A DNA stretch of 64,000 nucleotides, taken from Pseudoduganella violacea (lineage in GTDB: Bacteria; Pseudomonadota; Gammaproteobacteria; Burkholderiales; Burkholderiaceae_D). Each line of letters starts with the position of its first letter. Positions within the stretch are counted from its first letter, which is position 1. A program made the translations under genes and the position numbers. Positions 9,344 through 18,141 of this stretch are shown in pieces. The DNA lies in the NCBI RefSeq assembly GCF_014191875.1, contig NZ_JACHXD010000010.1, positions 1 to 64,000 of the forward strand, written 5' to 3'. The notes beneath the pieces were generated by a model that ran no database searches, was not told where the DNA came from, and was given only the letters and a program-made list of their open reading frames with translations.

Positions 9344-9473
9344 TTTGCGCCAAATCAAACAATGTCCCACCCTGGTGTCAGGCACCAGAGTCGGACATTC
9401 TTTGATCTTGCGCAAAAAATGTCCTACCACCGTGCCTGACACCAGGGTGGGACATTGTTTGACGCAGATCAAA
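9344..9473. repeat. double-hairpin palindromic repeat (copy 1)
   Basis: Two inverted hairpin units, each built on AATGTCC ... TGGTGTCAGGCACCA ... GGACATT, face each other across a short linker. The outer arms 9356-9385 and 9432-9461 are perfect complements over 30 bases. ATCAAA-type and GCGCAAA-type tags flank each unit. The right edge overlaps the stop codon of ybiB (9469-9471). Confidence 0.9.
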
Positions 9474-10428
9474 GGGGGCGCAGTTGGCGCGCGATGGTGA
9501 GGCAGTGGGCCACTTGCTGGGCGATGGGGTCGGGGACTGGGATCTCGCCGCGCAGCACGGCAGCGATCCAGGCGGCGGTGGCTTCGGCGCTTTTGTCTTC
9601 GGGCAGCGCGGGCAGCACTTCGACCAGGGTCTGCTTTTCGACCAGCACGGTGCGCTCGGCGCCGTGGATCCAGTCGATGCGCTGGGCTTTGTTGGCGTTG
9701 GCGACGGTTTCGCCTTCGGTGCCGCGCATCAGGAAGACGTCGCCGCGCGCCGGGTCGGCCGTGGTGGTAAAGAACGCGCCCAGCGTCTCTAAATACTCGG
9801 GGTGGGTATAGGACACCAGCCGCAGCGCCGGTCCGGCAAACGGCTGCAGGATCTTGACCAGGGTGTGGGTCGAGTTGCGCACGCCCAGGATGCGCCGCAG
9901 CGACAGCATCCACGCCAGGCGCGGCGCCAGCGCATCAATGGTGATGAAGCTGACGTGGCCGGAGGCCAGCGCCGCTTCCGCCTCGGCCGCATCGCGCGCG
10001 GCGGGGACGCCAAGCGCGGCGAACACCTCGGCCGTGGCCACCCGGCCCACGTCATGGGCGACGCCGTGGCACAGCACCGGCACGCCTTCGCGCGCCAACA
10101 GCATGCCGAGCAAGGCGGTCAGATTGGCCATCTTGCGCGCGCCGTTATAGCTGGGGATCAGCACCGGCGCATATGGTCCCGCGGGCGCGCGCAGCGGCGC
10201 GAACGAGGCTTCGGCCGCCGCCAGGAAGCCGGCCAGCTCGTCCACCGTTTCGCCCTTGATGCGCATGGCCAGCAGGATGCCGCCCAGCTCCAGGTCGGAA
10301 ACGCGGCCGTCCAGCATGGCGCCGTAGAGTTCATGCGCCTCGTCGCGCGTCATGGCGCGGGCGCCGTCTTTGCCGCGGCCGATCTCCTTGATGAAGCGGG
10401 CCGCCGGGAAGGGTTGCTGTGTAGTCAT
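9469..10428 (-). CDS. ybiB: DNA-binding protein YbiB (phosphoribosyltransferase fold)
   Basis: A 319-residue protein with the fold of anthranilate phosphoribosyltransferase (TrpD). It shows the N-terminal helical domain with LGGILLAMRIKGET, then PSYNGARKMANLTALLGMLLA, and VRNSTHTLVKILQPF. E. coli YbiB of this family binds nucleic acids rather than acting in tryptophan synthesis. The absence of other trp genes nearby agrees with that. The start MTTQQPFP at 10428 is chosen because the frame further upstream runs through aroG on the other strand. It is divergent from aroG. Confidence 0.85.
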   Translation of the reverse strand: MTTQQPFPAARFIKEIGRGKDGARAMTRDEAHELYGAMLDGRVSDLELGGILLAMRIKGETVDELAGFLAAAEASFAPLRAPAGPYAPVLIPSYNGARKMANLTALLGMLLAREGVPVLCHGVAHDVGRVATAEVFAALGVPAARDAAEAEAALASGHVSFITIDALAPRLAWMLSLRRILGVRNSTHTLVKILQPFAGPALRLVSYTHPEYLETLGAFFTTTADPARGDVFLMRGTEGETVANANKAQRIDWIHGAERTVLVEKQTLVEVLPALPEDKSAEATAAWIAAVLRGEIPVPDPIAQQVAHCLTIARQLRPL

Positions 10429-10548
10429 GGGCCACAGCTTACACGCTTTGCCTGCGGTCTTGAAGAATGCTGCTCCGCACAAAGCCGCCGTTTCGGCTAC
10501 ACTACATGATCCCTGACGATAAAAAGACCCGTAGTAGCTGAGTACATC

Positions 10549-11604
10549 ATGATTCAAGACCTGGAAAATATTAACGTTACATCCTTCGCGTCGATGCCGA
10601 CGCCGGAGTCGCTGCACGCCAAGCTGCCGCTGAGCGAAGCCGCCTCCGCCACCGTCACCCAAGGACGCGAAGACCTGCGCAAAATCCTCGACCGCCAGGA
10701 CCAGCGCCTGTTCGTCGTGGTCGGCCCCTGCTCGATCCACGACCCCGCCGCGGGCCTGGACTATGCACGCCGCCTGAAAGCGCTGCAGGAAGAAGTCAAG
10801 GATACGATGCTGCTGGTGATGCGCGTGTATTTCGAAAAGCCGCGCACCACCACCGGCTGGAAGGGTTATATCAACGATCCGGACATGGACGATTCCTTCC
10901 GCGTCGACGTGGGCATGGAGAAGGCCCGCCAATTCCTGCTCGATGTCTGCGAACTGGGCTTGCCCACGGCGACGGAGGCGCTCGACCCGATCTCTCCGCA
11001 GTACCTGGGTGACCTGATCGCTTGGACGGCGATCGGCGCCCGTACCACGGAGTCGCAGACGCACCGTGAAATGTCCTCGGGCTTGTCGACCCCGGTCGGC
11101 TTCAAGAACGGCACCGATGGCGACATCGGCATCGCCATCAACGCCATCCTGTCGGCGGCCAATCCGCACGCCTTCCTCGGCATTAACAGCCAGGGCACGG
11201 TGTCGATCGTGCGCACGCGCGGCAATCCGCACGGCCACGTGGTGCTGCGCGGCGGCGACGGCCGCCCGAACTACGACTCGGTGTCGGTGGCGATCGCCGA
11301 ACAGGCGCTGGCCAAGGCCAAGCTGCCCGCCAATATCGTGGTGGACTGCTCGCACGCCAACAGCTACAAGAAGCCGGAGCTGCAGCCGCTGGTGATGACC
11401 GATGTGGTCAACCAGATCATGCACGGCAACCAGTCGCTGGTGGGCGTGATGATCGAATCGAATATCGTGGCCGGCAACCAGAAGATCCCGGCCGACCTGT
11501 CGACCCTGACCTATGGCCAGTCCGTGACCGACGGCTGCATCGACTGGGACACCACCGCCGCCATGCTGCGCAGCGCCGCCGCCGAGCTGCGCAAGCGTCC
11601 GTAA
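10549..11604 (+). CDS. aroG: 3-deoxy-7-phosphoheptulonate synthase (class I DAHP synthase)
   Basis: Joins phosphoenolpyruvate and erythrose 4-phosphate, the first step of the shikimate pathway. The 351-residue length fits the AroG/F/H class. Visible blocks are VVGPCSIHDP, MRVYFEKPRTTTGWKG (PEP and metal site region), GARTTESQTHREMSSG, GFKNGTDG and DCSHANSYK. Class members are feedback-inhibited by an aromatic amino acid; which one is not decided here. A Rho-independent terminator follows at 11646. Confidence 0.95.
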   Translation: MIQDLENINVTSFASMPTPESLHAKLPLSEAASATVTQGREDLRKILDRQDQRLFVVVGPCSIHDPAAGLDYARRLKALQEEVKDTMLLVMRVYFEKPRTTTGWKGYINDPDMDDSFRVDVGMEKARQFLLDVCELGLPTATEALDPISPQYLGDLIAWTAIGARTTESQTHREMSSGLSTPVGFKNGTDGDIGIAINAILSAANPHAFLGINSQGTVSIVRTRGNPHGHVVLRGGDGRPNYDSVSVAIAEQALAKAKLPANIVVDCSHANSYKKPELQPLVMTDVVNQIMHGNQSLVGVMIESNIVAGNQKIPADLSTLTYGQSVTDGCIDWDTTAAMLRSAAAELRKRP

Positions 11605-11645
11605 GCCGCTGCCGCCAGCCCGCCCGGCGCGGGCTGCGGCCGCCG

Positions 11646-11690
11646 AGGGGAATCCGCTTTCATATTACAATGGCGGATTCCCCTTTTCTT
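11646..11690 (+). terminator. Rho-independent terminator after aroG
   Basis: A perfect 12-bp stem (AGGGGAATCCGC with GCGGATTCCCCT) encloses a 15-base loop and is followed by a T-rich tract. It ends only about 14 bases before the tsaD start. The loop contains TATTACAATG, so a tsaD promoter element may overlap it. Confidence 0.85.
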
Positions 11691-11703
11691 TTTGCAGCTT
11701 TCC

Positions 11704-12735
11704 ATGATCGTTCTCGGCGTCGAATCCTCCTGTGACGAAACCGGCCTGGCCCTGTATGACACGCAGCGCGGCCTGCTGTCGCACGCCCTGTATTCCCAAG
11801 TCGCGATGCACGAGGAATATGGCGGCGTGGTGCCGGAACTGGCTTCGCGCGACCATATCCGCCGCGCGATCCCGCTGCTGGAACAGGCGCTGCAAGGCGC
11901 GGCCATCACGCCGCAGCAGATCGACGCCATCGCCTACACCCAGGGTCCGGGCCTGGCCGGGGCGCTGCTGGTCGGTTCCTCGGTCGCCTGCAGCCTCGGT
12001 CTGGCGCTGGACAAGCCGGTGCTCGGCATCCACCACCTGGAAGGCCATCTGCTATCGCCGCTGCTGGCGTCCGAGCCGCCGGAGTTTCCCTTTGTCGCCC
12101 TGCTGGTCTCGGGCGGCCATACGCAGCTGATGCGCGTGGACGGCGTCGGCCAGTACGAGCTGCTGGGCGAGACGCTGGACGACGCGGCCGGCGAAGCCTT
12201 CGACAAGTCGGCCAAGCTGCTGGGTCTTGGCTATCCGGGCGGCCCGGCGATTTCGCGCCTGGCCGAATTCGGCGATCCCGAGGCGTACAAGCTGCCGCGC
12301 CCGATGCTGCATTCCAAGGATCTGATGTTCAGCTTCTCCGGCCTGAAAACGGCGGTGCTGACGGTGGCCAAGAACCAAGGCTTGGCCAATATCTGCGAGC
12401 AGGACAAGGCGAATATCGCGCGCGGCTTCGTCGATGCCATCGTCGACGTGCTGACGGCCAAATGCGTGGCGGCGCTCAAGCAGACGGGCCTCAAGCGCCT
12501 GGTGATCGCCGGCGGCGTGGGCGCCAACAAGCAGCTGCGCGCCTCGCTCGATGCAGCGGCGGCCAAGAAGCGCTTCAAGGTCTATTATCCCGAGCTGGAA
12601 TTCTGCACCGACAATGGCGCGATGATCGCCTTTGCCGGCGCCATGCGCCTGCAAATCAATCCGCTTGCGGCGCAGCGCGACTACTCCTTCAATGTGCGTC
12701 CGCGCTGGCCGCTGGACGAGCTGAAAGTCGTCTAA
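11704..12735 (+). CDS. tsaD: tRNA N6-adenosine threonylcarbamoyltransferase TsaD
   Basis: Transfers threonylcarbamoyl to A37 of ANN-decoding tRNAs, with TsaB, TsaE and TsaC. The 343-residue protein begins [14 protein letters not shown], and has the metal-binding HHLEGH with His at residues 111 and 115, the ATP-binding VSGGHTQLM, and [10 protein letters not shown] near the C-terminus. The start at 11704 matches the family; an ATG four codons upstream is less likely. tsaE lies about 32 kb away in the same window (44094). Confidence 0.96.
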   Translation: MIVLGVESSCDETGLALYDTQRGLLSHALYSQVAMHEEYGGVVPELASRDHIRRAIPLLEQALQGAAITPQQIDAIAYTQGPGLAGALLVGSSVACSLGLALDKPVLGIHHLEGHLLSPLLASEPPEFPFVALLVSGGHTQLMRVDGVGQYELLGETLDDAAGEAFDKSAKLLGLGYPGGPAISRLAEFGDPEAYKLPRPMLHSKDLMFSFSGLKTAVLTVAKNQGLANICEQDKANIARGFVDAIVDVLTAKCVAALKQTGLKRLVIAGGVGANKQLRASLDAAAAKKRFKVYYPELEFCTDNGAMIAFAGAMRLQINPLAAQRDYSFNVRPRWPLDELKVV

Positions 12736-13646
12736 GCCTGGCTGGCGCAGTTGAGCGCCGGCTCGGCGCGCAGGCGCGCGGCCATCAGGTCGATGAAGGC
12801 GCGGATGCGCGCCGAACCGTGGCGGCTATCGCGATGCACAATGTGGATGGGCAGGGGCGGCATTTCATACTCGGCCAATACGCGCTGTAGATCCCCTTTC
12901 TCCAGCGCCGGCGCGGCCTGGTAGGACAGCAGACGGATCACGCCCAAACCCAGACGCGCCGCTTCGATGGCCGCGTCGTTGCTATTCACCGTCAACCGGC
13001 TTTTCAGGCGCAGCGACTGCGCCGTCCCATCGCGCAGAAAGCGCCATTCGGGCGCGGCGCTGGAACCGGTGGCGGAAATGATGGTGTGGCGCGCCAGTTC
13101 TTCCGGCGTGCGCGGCAAGCCATGCCGCTCCAGATAGGCGGGTGCGACGCAGATCACGCGCCGCACATGGCCGACCGCAATGGCGCGCAGACTGGAATCG
13201 GGCAGCTCGCCGATGCGCACACCCACATCCAGCCCCTCCTCCAACAGATTGGTGACGCGGTCGACAAACACGGTCGACACTTCGGTATCCGGATAGCGCT
13301 GCAAATACTCGACGATGCCGGGCATCACATACATGCGGCCGAACAGCACGGGCGCGGTCACGCTCAGGTGGCCGCGCGGCGCGGCGTTGATGCCGGCGGC
13401 CGCTTCGTCGGCTTCATCCACCTCGGCGATGATGCGGCGCGCATCGTCCAGGTAGCGCTGGCCCGCTTCGGTGACGCGCACATGGCGCGTGCTGCGGTCC
13501 AGCAGCTTCAGACGCAGACGGTCTTCCAGCGCGGCAATGGCGCGCGTGACGGCGGGCGGCGACATACCCAGGCGGCGCGCCCCACCGACAAAGCTCTCTT
13601 CCTCGGCCACGGCGACGAAGACCGTCATCAGGTGCAGGCGGTCCAT
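12732..13646 (-). CDS. LysR-family transcriptional regulator
   Basis: A 304-residue LTTR: N-terminal winged helix-turn-helix ([20 protein letters not shown] ... [18 protein letters not shown]), linker helix, then the periplasmic-binding-like effector domain from about residue 90. The sequence pattern ([28 protein letters not shown] block; [12 protein letters not shown]) is of the large subgroup that often controls a divergent or adjacent enzyme gene. Here it directly follows the potassium channel gene with only two bases between, so the two are probably co-transcribed. The target is unknown. It converges with tsaD. Confidence 0.9.
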   Translation of the reverse strand: MDRLHLMTVFVAVAEEESFVGGARRLGMSPPAVTRAIAALEDRLRLKLLDRSTRHVRVTEAGQRYLDDARRIIAEVDEADEAAAGINAAPRGHLSVTAPVLFGRMYVMPGIVEYLQRYPDTEVSTVFVDRVTNLLEEGLDVGVRIGELPDSSLRAIAVGHVRRVICVAPAYLERHGLPRTPEELARHTIISATGSSAAPEWRFLRDGTAQSLRLKSRLTVNSNDAAIEAARLGLGVIRLLSYQAAPALEKGDLQRVLAEYEMPPLPIHIVHRDSRHGSARIRAFIDLMAARLRAEPALNCASQA

Positions 13647-13648
13647 GC

Positions 13649-14536
13649 TCAGCCGCCCTTCCCTGCGGCGGTGGCGGCATGCGCCGGCAGCTCCTTGCCG
13701 CAGCTCTTGCAGAAGCACGCGCTGTCCTCGTGGCCGCCGGCGCCACAGGCGGCGCAGACGCGCCGCCAGCGCAACTGGCCCGCGCGCTGGTAGCTGATCT
13801 CCGAGCTGATGATCCCGGTCGGCACGGCCAGGATGCTCCAGCCGAGCAGCATCATGACCGAGGCAATGGCGCGTCCCAGATCGGTCTTCGGCACCAAATC
13901 GCCGAAGCCCACCGTGGTCATGGCGCTGATGGCCCAATAAACGGCGGTGGGAATGCTGGTGAAGCCGCTCTCGGCGCCCTCCACCACATACATCACGGTT
14001 CCCAGCAGCAGCACGATCATCATCACCACCGACAGGAAGATCAGGATCTTGCGCCGGCTGGCGATCAGGGCGCTGGCCAGCATGCCGTATTCCTCGATGT
14101 ACTTGGTCAGCTTGAGGACGCGGAACATGCGCAGCAAACGCAGGATGCGCACATCGAGCAACACATGCGCGCCCGGCACGAACCAGGACAGATAGGTGGG
14201 CAGAATCGCCAATAGGTCGATCACGCCGAAAAAGCTGCGTGCGTAAGCCAGCGGGCGCTGCACGCAAGCCAGGCGCGCCAGATACTCCAACGTGAACAGC
14301 GCAGTGAAGACCCACTCCGCCGTCTGCAGCCAAGCGCCCCATTCGGCGGCGATGGACGCCACGCTGCCCGCCACCACGGCGGCCACGCTGAGCGCGATGG
14401 CGGCGATCAGCAGCAGATCGAAAGCGCGTCCGCTGCGGGTATCGGATTCGAAAATAATGGTGTACAGGCGCGCGCGCCAGCCCTCGGCAGGCTTGCCGAA
14501 CAGCGGCGTGGAAAAGCGGGAATCAGTGGCATTCAT
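13649..14536 (-). CDS. voltage-gated-type potassium channel with C-terminal zinc ribbon
   Basis: A 295-residue inner-membrane channel of the six-helix type. S4 is visible as ILRLLRMFRVLKL (about 131-143) with regularly spaced arginines, and the selectivity filter TVGFGD lies at about 208-213 before the last helix. After the pore the protein ends in a short cytoplasmic tail with Cys261-x2-Cys264 and Cys276-x2-Cys279, a zinc-ribbon pattern. This tail is unusual for bacterial Kv-type channels and could sense metal or redox state or mediate assembly. The start at 14536 precedes the first predicted helix; longer readings upstream are repeat sequence. Confidence 0.9.
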   Translation of the reverse strand: MNATDSRFSTPLFGKPAEGWRARLYTIIFESDTRSGRAFDLLLIAAIALSVAAVVAGSVASIAAEWGAWLQTAEWVFTALFTLEYLARLACVQRPLAYARSFFGVIDLLAILPTYLSWFVPGAHVLLDVRILRLLRMFRVLKLTKYIEEYGMLASALIASRRKILIFLSVVMMIVLLLGTVMYVVEGAESGFTSIPTAVYWAISAMTTVGFGDLVPKTDLGRAIASVMMLLGWSILAVPTGIISSEISYQRAGQLRWRRVCAACGAGGHEDSACFCKSCGKELPAHAATAAGKGG

Positions 14537-14570
14537 GGAGCGGCATGATACCGCAGTGCGGCCTCCACCT

Positions 14571-14698
14571 TTGATCCAGATCAAACAATGTCCCACCCTG
14601 GTGTCAGGCACCAGAGTAGGACATTCTTTGATTTAAATCAGCAAATGTCCGACTCTGGTGCCTGACACCAGGGTGGACATTGTTTGATTTGGCGCAAA
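14571..14698. repeat. double-hairpin palindromic repeat (copy 2)
   Basis: Same organisation as copy 1. The two halves are complementary over about 43 bases with one substitution and one indel, and each half can also fold on itself. It lies between the channel gene start and the end of the YdjM-like gene, six bases from that gene's stop. Confidence 0.9.
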
Positions 14699-14703
14699 GC
14701 GGT

Positions 14704-15933
14704 TTAGGGTGGGGTGAGCAGGTCGGCGCGGGGTTGATTCCAGCGGGGGATGCGGGCGGGACAGGCACGCGGGGCGCCGCTGGCGACGTCCATCGTGGTG
14801 AAGTTGCCGCGCGGGGTGCTGGTGAAGCGCAGGTCGCTGGCGCGCCCTTCATCCACGGCGGGGATGCGGGCGAAACGCAGCCAGGCGTCGAGCTGGCAGT
14901 CGCTTTGCCGCAGGCGGCGCAGCAGGGACAGGCTGCCGTTCCACTCGCTGTGCAGCAGCACGCCGGCCTGGACGGTGCGCGGCGGCGCGGGATCGAGCAT
15001 GCTGGCCGGACATTGGGCTGGCGGCAGCCAGCCGGGCGCCAGACTGAGCATGCCGCGCCGCACGCGGTAGCTGTCGCGCGCTTCGTTGCGTTCAATGGCG
15101 GCGAAGCTCCAGCACAGGGGCTGGGCGGGGAAGGCGGTCAGCGCGACGTCGAGCAGCTGGGCGGCGCCGCCTTCCTGGCGCAGGGCGGCCGCGACGCGTT
15201 CGCGCGCCAGCGAGGAGGCGCTCTTCTGCACGCCGATGAAGCCCAGGCACAGCAGCAGGGCCAGTGCCAGCGCGCGGCGGCTGCGCAGATGCAGCAGGCG
15301 CAGCGCGGCAAGCGCGCCACCCAGCAGGAGCAGGCCGGCATAAGAAGTCCAGCCCAGGTAGCCGTGCAGGGTGAAGTACAGCAGGGCCACGGCCAGCACC
15401 GCGACCATCAGCCAACGCACGGGACGCCAGGGTATGGCCAGCGCCAGCGGCACGCCGAAGGCAACCCAGAATACCGGCTCGATGATGAAGATCATGTCGC
15501 CGAAATACCAGTCGCCATTGAAGGGATGGAAGGGATGGACGCCATAGGAGTTCATGAAGTCCATGCCCAGGTGTAGCAGGAAGCCGGCCGTCATCGCGCC
15601 CAGCAGGCCAAGCCGCGCCACCCGGCTCTCCTTGAGCAGGGCGCGCGCCTTGGGCCAGAACAGCCACAGCGCCGCCAGGAGCAGCAAGGCTTGCGGCAGC
15701 AGGAAAAGCAGCGTGTGCGTATGGCCGCGGTGGTGCAGCAGATAGCCGAGCGGCGGCGCCATCAGCTTGGTCAGGAACAGGTCGAGGTCGGGGAAGTTGC
15801 TGGCCAGGGCGCAGGCCGTGAGCAGCAGACGGTGGCGGGTGCGCTGGCGCGCTTCGCTGGCTTCGGCGGGCAGGCTGCGTTGCAGCAGCTCGCCCACGCC
15901 CAAGCCAACCAGGGAGTGGGTGATATTGTCCAT
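14704..15933 (-). CDS. membrane-bound metal-dependent hydrolase, YdjM/DUF457 family
   Basis: A 409-residue integral membrane protein. The N-terminus MDNITHSLVGLGVGELLQR with its TH motif, SNFPDLDLFL, the HHRGHTHTLL histidine cluster and LLHLGMDFMNSYG are the family's conserved metal-binding positions. Several hydrophobic helices follow (about 85-110, 150-175, 180-240). The C-terminal 150 residues are soluble and probably periplasmic. Members of the family are called hydrolases by motif; the substrate is unknown. Confidence 0.85.
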   Translation of the reverse strand: MDNITHSLVGLGVGELLQRSLPAEASEARQRTRHRLLLTACALASNFPDLDLFLTKLMAPPLGYLLHHRGHTHTLLFLLPQALLLLAALWLFWPKARALLKESRVARLGLLGAMTAGFLLHLGMDFMNSYGVHPFHPFNGDWYFGDMIFIIEPVFWVAFGVPLALAIPWRPVRWLMVAVLAVALLYFTLHGYLGWTSYAGLLLLGGALAALRLLHLRSRRALALALLLCLGFIGVQKSASSLARERVAAALRQEGGAAQLLDVALTAFPAQPLCWSFAAIERNEARDSYRVRRGMLSLAPGWLPPAQCPASMLDPAPPRTVQAGVLLHSEWNGSLSLLRRLRQSDCQLDAWLRFARIPAVDEGRASDLRFTSTPRGNFTTMDVASGAPRACPARIPRWNQPRADLLTPP

Positions 15934-15939
15934 GCGGGT

Positions 15940-16668
15940 TTAGTCGGGTTCCAGCAATTGCTGCAGGCGGCGCTGGTAATGGTTCAGGAAGTCGCGGGTG
16001 ACGGCGTAGTGCTCGGTGTCTTCATACGCCATTTCGGTGATGCCGCCGCTGTCGAAGCACAGGATCTTGGCGTTCGGGTAGGACAGCAGGATGGGCGAGT
16101 GGGTGACGATGATGAACTGGGAATCCTGCTTCACCAGCTGGTCGATGGCGGACAGCGCGGCCAGCTGGCGGTTGGGCGAGAGCGCCGCTTCCGGTTCGTC
16201 CAGCAGGTACAGCCCCCTGCCCTTGAATTTGTTCACCAGCACCGACATGAAGGCTTCGCCATGCGAGCGTGCGTGCAGCGAGCCGCCATACCCGGCCAGA
16301 TAGCCCATCTCCTCCATATAGGTGGCGACGTTGAAGAAGCTCTCGGCGCGGAAGAAGTAGTGGTCGGCGGGCTTGCGAAAGCTGCGCGAGAGCTTGAGCG
16401 CGTCGCTCAGCGGCGCATCGTGGCTGGCGGTGTTCAGGCGCACGTTCAGGGTGCCGCCTTCCATGCTGAAGCCCAGCGCCAGGGCGATGGCTTCCATCAG
16501 CGTGGATTTGCCGCTGCCGTTCTCGCCGATGAAGAAGGTGACGTCCGGATGAAAATCGATGGCGCTCAGTTCGCGCACGGCCGGAATCGTGAACGGGAAC
16601 GCGTCCAGATCGGCGCGGCCGTAGTCCGCGCTGACGCGCTGCAGATACGGCCGCGCGGAAAAGCCCAT
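15940..16668 (-). CDS. ABC-type/AAA ATP-binding protein (predicted ATPase, COG3910-like)
   Basis: A 242-residue soluble ATPase. Walker A is IGENGSGKSTLMEA (about residues 48-61), and Walker B with signature-like context is GLYLLDEPEAALSP, followed by a switch histidine in IIVTHSPILL. There is no membrane partner gene, so it is not a transporter component of the usual kind. Such single-gene RecF/SMC-like ATPases are common and of unknown role. It starts two bases after the end of the DUF427 gene, so the two are co-transcribed. Confidence 0.85.
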   Translation of the reverse strand: MGFSARPYLQRVSADYGRADLDAFPFTIPAVRELSAIDFHPDVTFFIGENGSGKSTLMEAIALALGFSMEGGTLNVRLNTASHDAPLSDALKLSRSFRKPADHYFFRAESFFNVATYMEEMGYLAGYGGSLHARSHGEAFMSVLVNKFKGRGLYLLDEPEAALSPNRQLAALSAIDQLVKQDSQFIIVTHSPILLSYPNAKILCFDSGGITEMAYEDTEHYAVTRDFLNHYQRRLQQLLEPD

Positions 16669-16669
16669 C

Positions 16670-16972
16670 TCAGTGCGCGACTTCGACGCCGTGCCAGAAG
16701 GCGATGCGGTCCTTGATCTGGCGCGCCGCTTCGCTTGGCGTGGGGTAGTACCAGGCGGCGTTCTGATTCACCTTGCCATCGACGACCACGTCGTAATAGC
16801 TGGCCACGCCCTTCCACGGGCACAGGGTGGTATGGCTGTTCGGCTGCAGGTATGCCTGGTTCACGCGCTCCGGCGGGAAATACACATTGTGCTCGACAAT
16901 TTCGACTTCATTGGCGCTGGCTTCGGCGATCACCGCGCCATTCCATATTGCTGTGGGCATTCCATTCTCCAT
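16670..16972 (-). CDS. DUF427 domain protein
   Basis: A 100-residue protein with the DUF427 pattern: IWNGAVIAEA, VYFPPERV, TTLCPWKGVASYYDV and NQNAAWYYPTPSEAA. The start could be 16972 or, better fitting the family, the ATG at 16960. The biochemical role is unknown. It precedes the ATPase gene by two bases and follows the diguanylate cyclase by a few bases, so these three may form one unit. Confidence 0.85.
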   Translation of the reverse strand: MENGMPTAIWNGAVIAEASANEVEIVEHNVYFPPERVNQAYLQPNSHTTLCPWKGVASYYDVVVDGKVNQNAAWYYPTPSEAARQIKDRIAFWHGVEVAH

Positions 16973-16977
16973 TCCAT

Positions 16978-18021
16978 TCAGTTCTCCACCCGGTTGCGCC
17001 CATTCTGCTTGGCGCGGTACAGGGCGGCATCGGCCTGGCGCAGCAGGCTGTCGGCATCGTCGATGTCCATATGGTTGAAGGAGGCGATGCCGAAGCTGGC
17101 CGTGACCTGGATGCTGCGCGCGCCGTCATGATGCACCTGCGCTTCGATTTTTGCACGCAAAGATTCAGCGAATTTGCGCGCGCCTTCGGGCGGGGTGTTG
17201 GGCAGCAGGATACACAATTCTTCGCCGCCATAGCGGCCGGCGAGGTCGATCACGCGGATATTTTCGCGCAGCAGCCGGCCGATGTCGGCCAGCACCAGGT
17301 CGCCCGCGGCATGGCCGTATTCGTCGTTGACCCGCTTGAAGTGATCCAGGTCGATCATCACGGCCGAGAGCGGGGTGCGGAAGCGGCGCGTGCGCGCCAC
17401 TTCGAATTTCAGGCGATGCAGCAGGGAGCGCCGGTTGTGCAGGCCGGTCAGCTCGTCGGTGGTGGCCAGCTGCTCCAGCTCGTGCAGCGAGGCTTGCAGC
17501 GCCTTTTCCTTGGCGCGCAGCTCGATCAGGGCCATCGCCTGGCGCGCCAGGCCTTGCAGCAGGCCGCGCTGCTCCGCGCTCAGGCGGCCGGGCTTCACGT
17601 CCATCACGCACAAGGTGCCGAGGGCATAGCCGTCGGAAGTGCTCAGGGCCACGCTGCTGTACATGCGCAGATGCGGCTCGCCCGCGGTCAGCGGCATGCG
17701 CGCGGTGCGCGCGTCCGCACTGAGGTCGGGAATTTCGGTGGCGTTTTCGCCCAGCACGGCCAGCGAGCAATAGCACTGGTCGCGCGGCAGTTGGTCGATG
17801 GCCAGGCCGGTATAGGACTTGACCCAGACCTGCTCGGCGTCGACCAGCGTGATAAAGGCATACGGCACGCCGCAGATGCGGGCGGCCAGTTCGGTCAGGA
17901 AGCGGAAGTCTTCCCCGGCCGGTTCTTTGAGTACATCGTAGCGGTGCAGGGCGGCCAGGCGGTGCTGGTCATCCTGCGGCCGCCGGAAAGGCAGCGTCTG
18001 GATCGGTTCTGCGGCTGACAT
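16978..18021 (-). CDS. GAF-domain diguanylate cyclase
   Basis: Makes cyclic di-GMP. The 347-residue soluble protein has a GAF domain (about 25-165; DEXVWVKS-like core reads DAEQVWVKSYTG, then DQCYCSLAVL), a short coiled linker and a GGDEF domain. The active-site motif is GGEEL at 265-269. An inhibitory-site motif RxxD (RVID at 256-259) sits five residues before it, so product inhibition is expected. No transmembrane segment is present, so the signal is cytoplasmic. It lies directly upstream of the DUF427 and ATPase genes. Confidence 0.92.
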   Translation of the reverse strand: MSAAEPIQTLPFRRPQDDQHRLAALHRYDVLKEPAGEDFRFLTELAARICGVPYAFITLVDAEQVWVKSYTGLAIDQLPRDQCYCSLAVLGENATEIPDLSADARTARMPLTAGEPHLRMYSSVALSTSDGYALGTLCVMDVKPGRLSAEQRGLLQGLARQAMALIELRAKEKALQASLHELEQLATTDELTGLHNRRSLLHRLKFEVARTRRFRTPLSAVMIDLDHFKRVNDEYGHAAGDLVLADIGRLLRENIRVIDLAGRYGGEELCILLPNTPPEGARKFAESLRAKIEAQVHHDGARSIQVTASFGIASFNHMDIDDADSLLRQADAALYRAKQNGRNRVEN

Positions 18022-18141
18022 GTGTCTCCCTGTAGCGTCGTCGGCGTATTTACGCTCACTTCTTGCTGATGTGCTACGCGGGGCCAGTGTAACGCAAAAC
18101 AGGGACTTGTTATACGTCCGATAAGAGCGCGCTTTCCCGCC

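Noticed and set aside
9344..9473. Double-hairpin repeat as a CRISPR or terminator
   Set aside because: No spacer-repeat periodicity, and no U tract after either hairpin.
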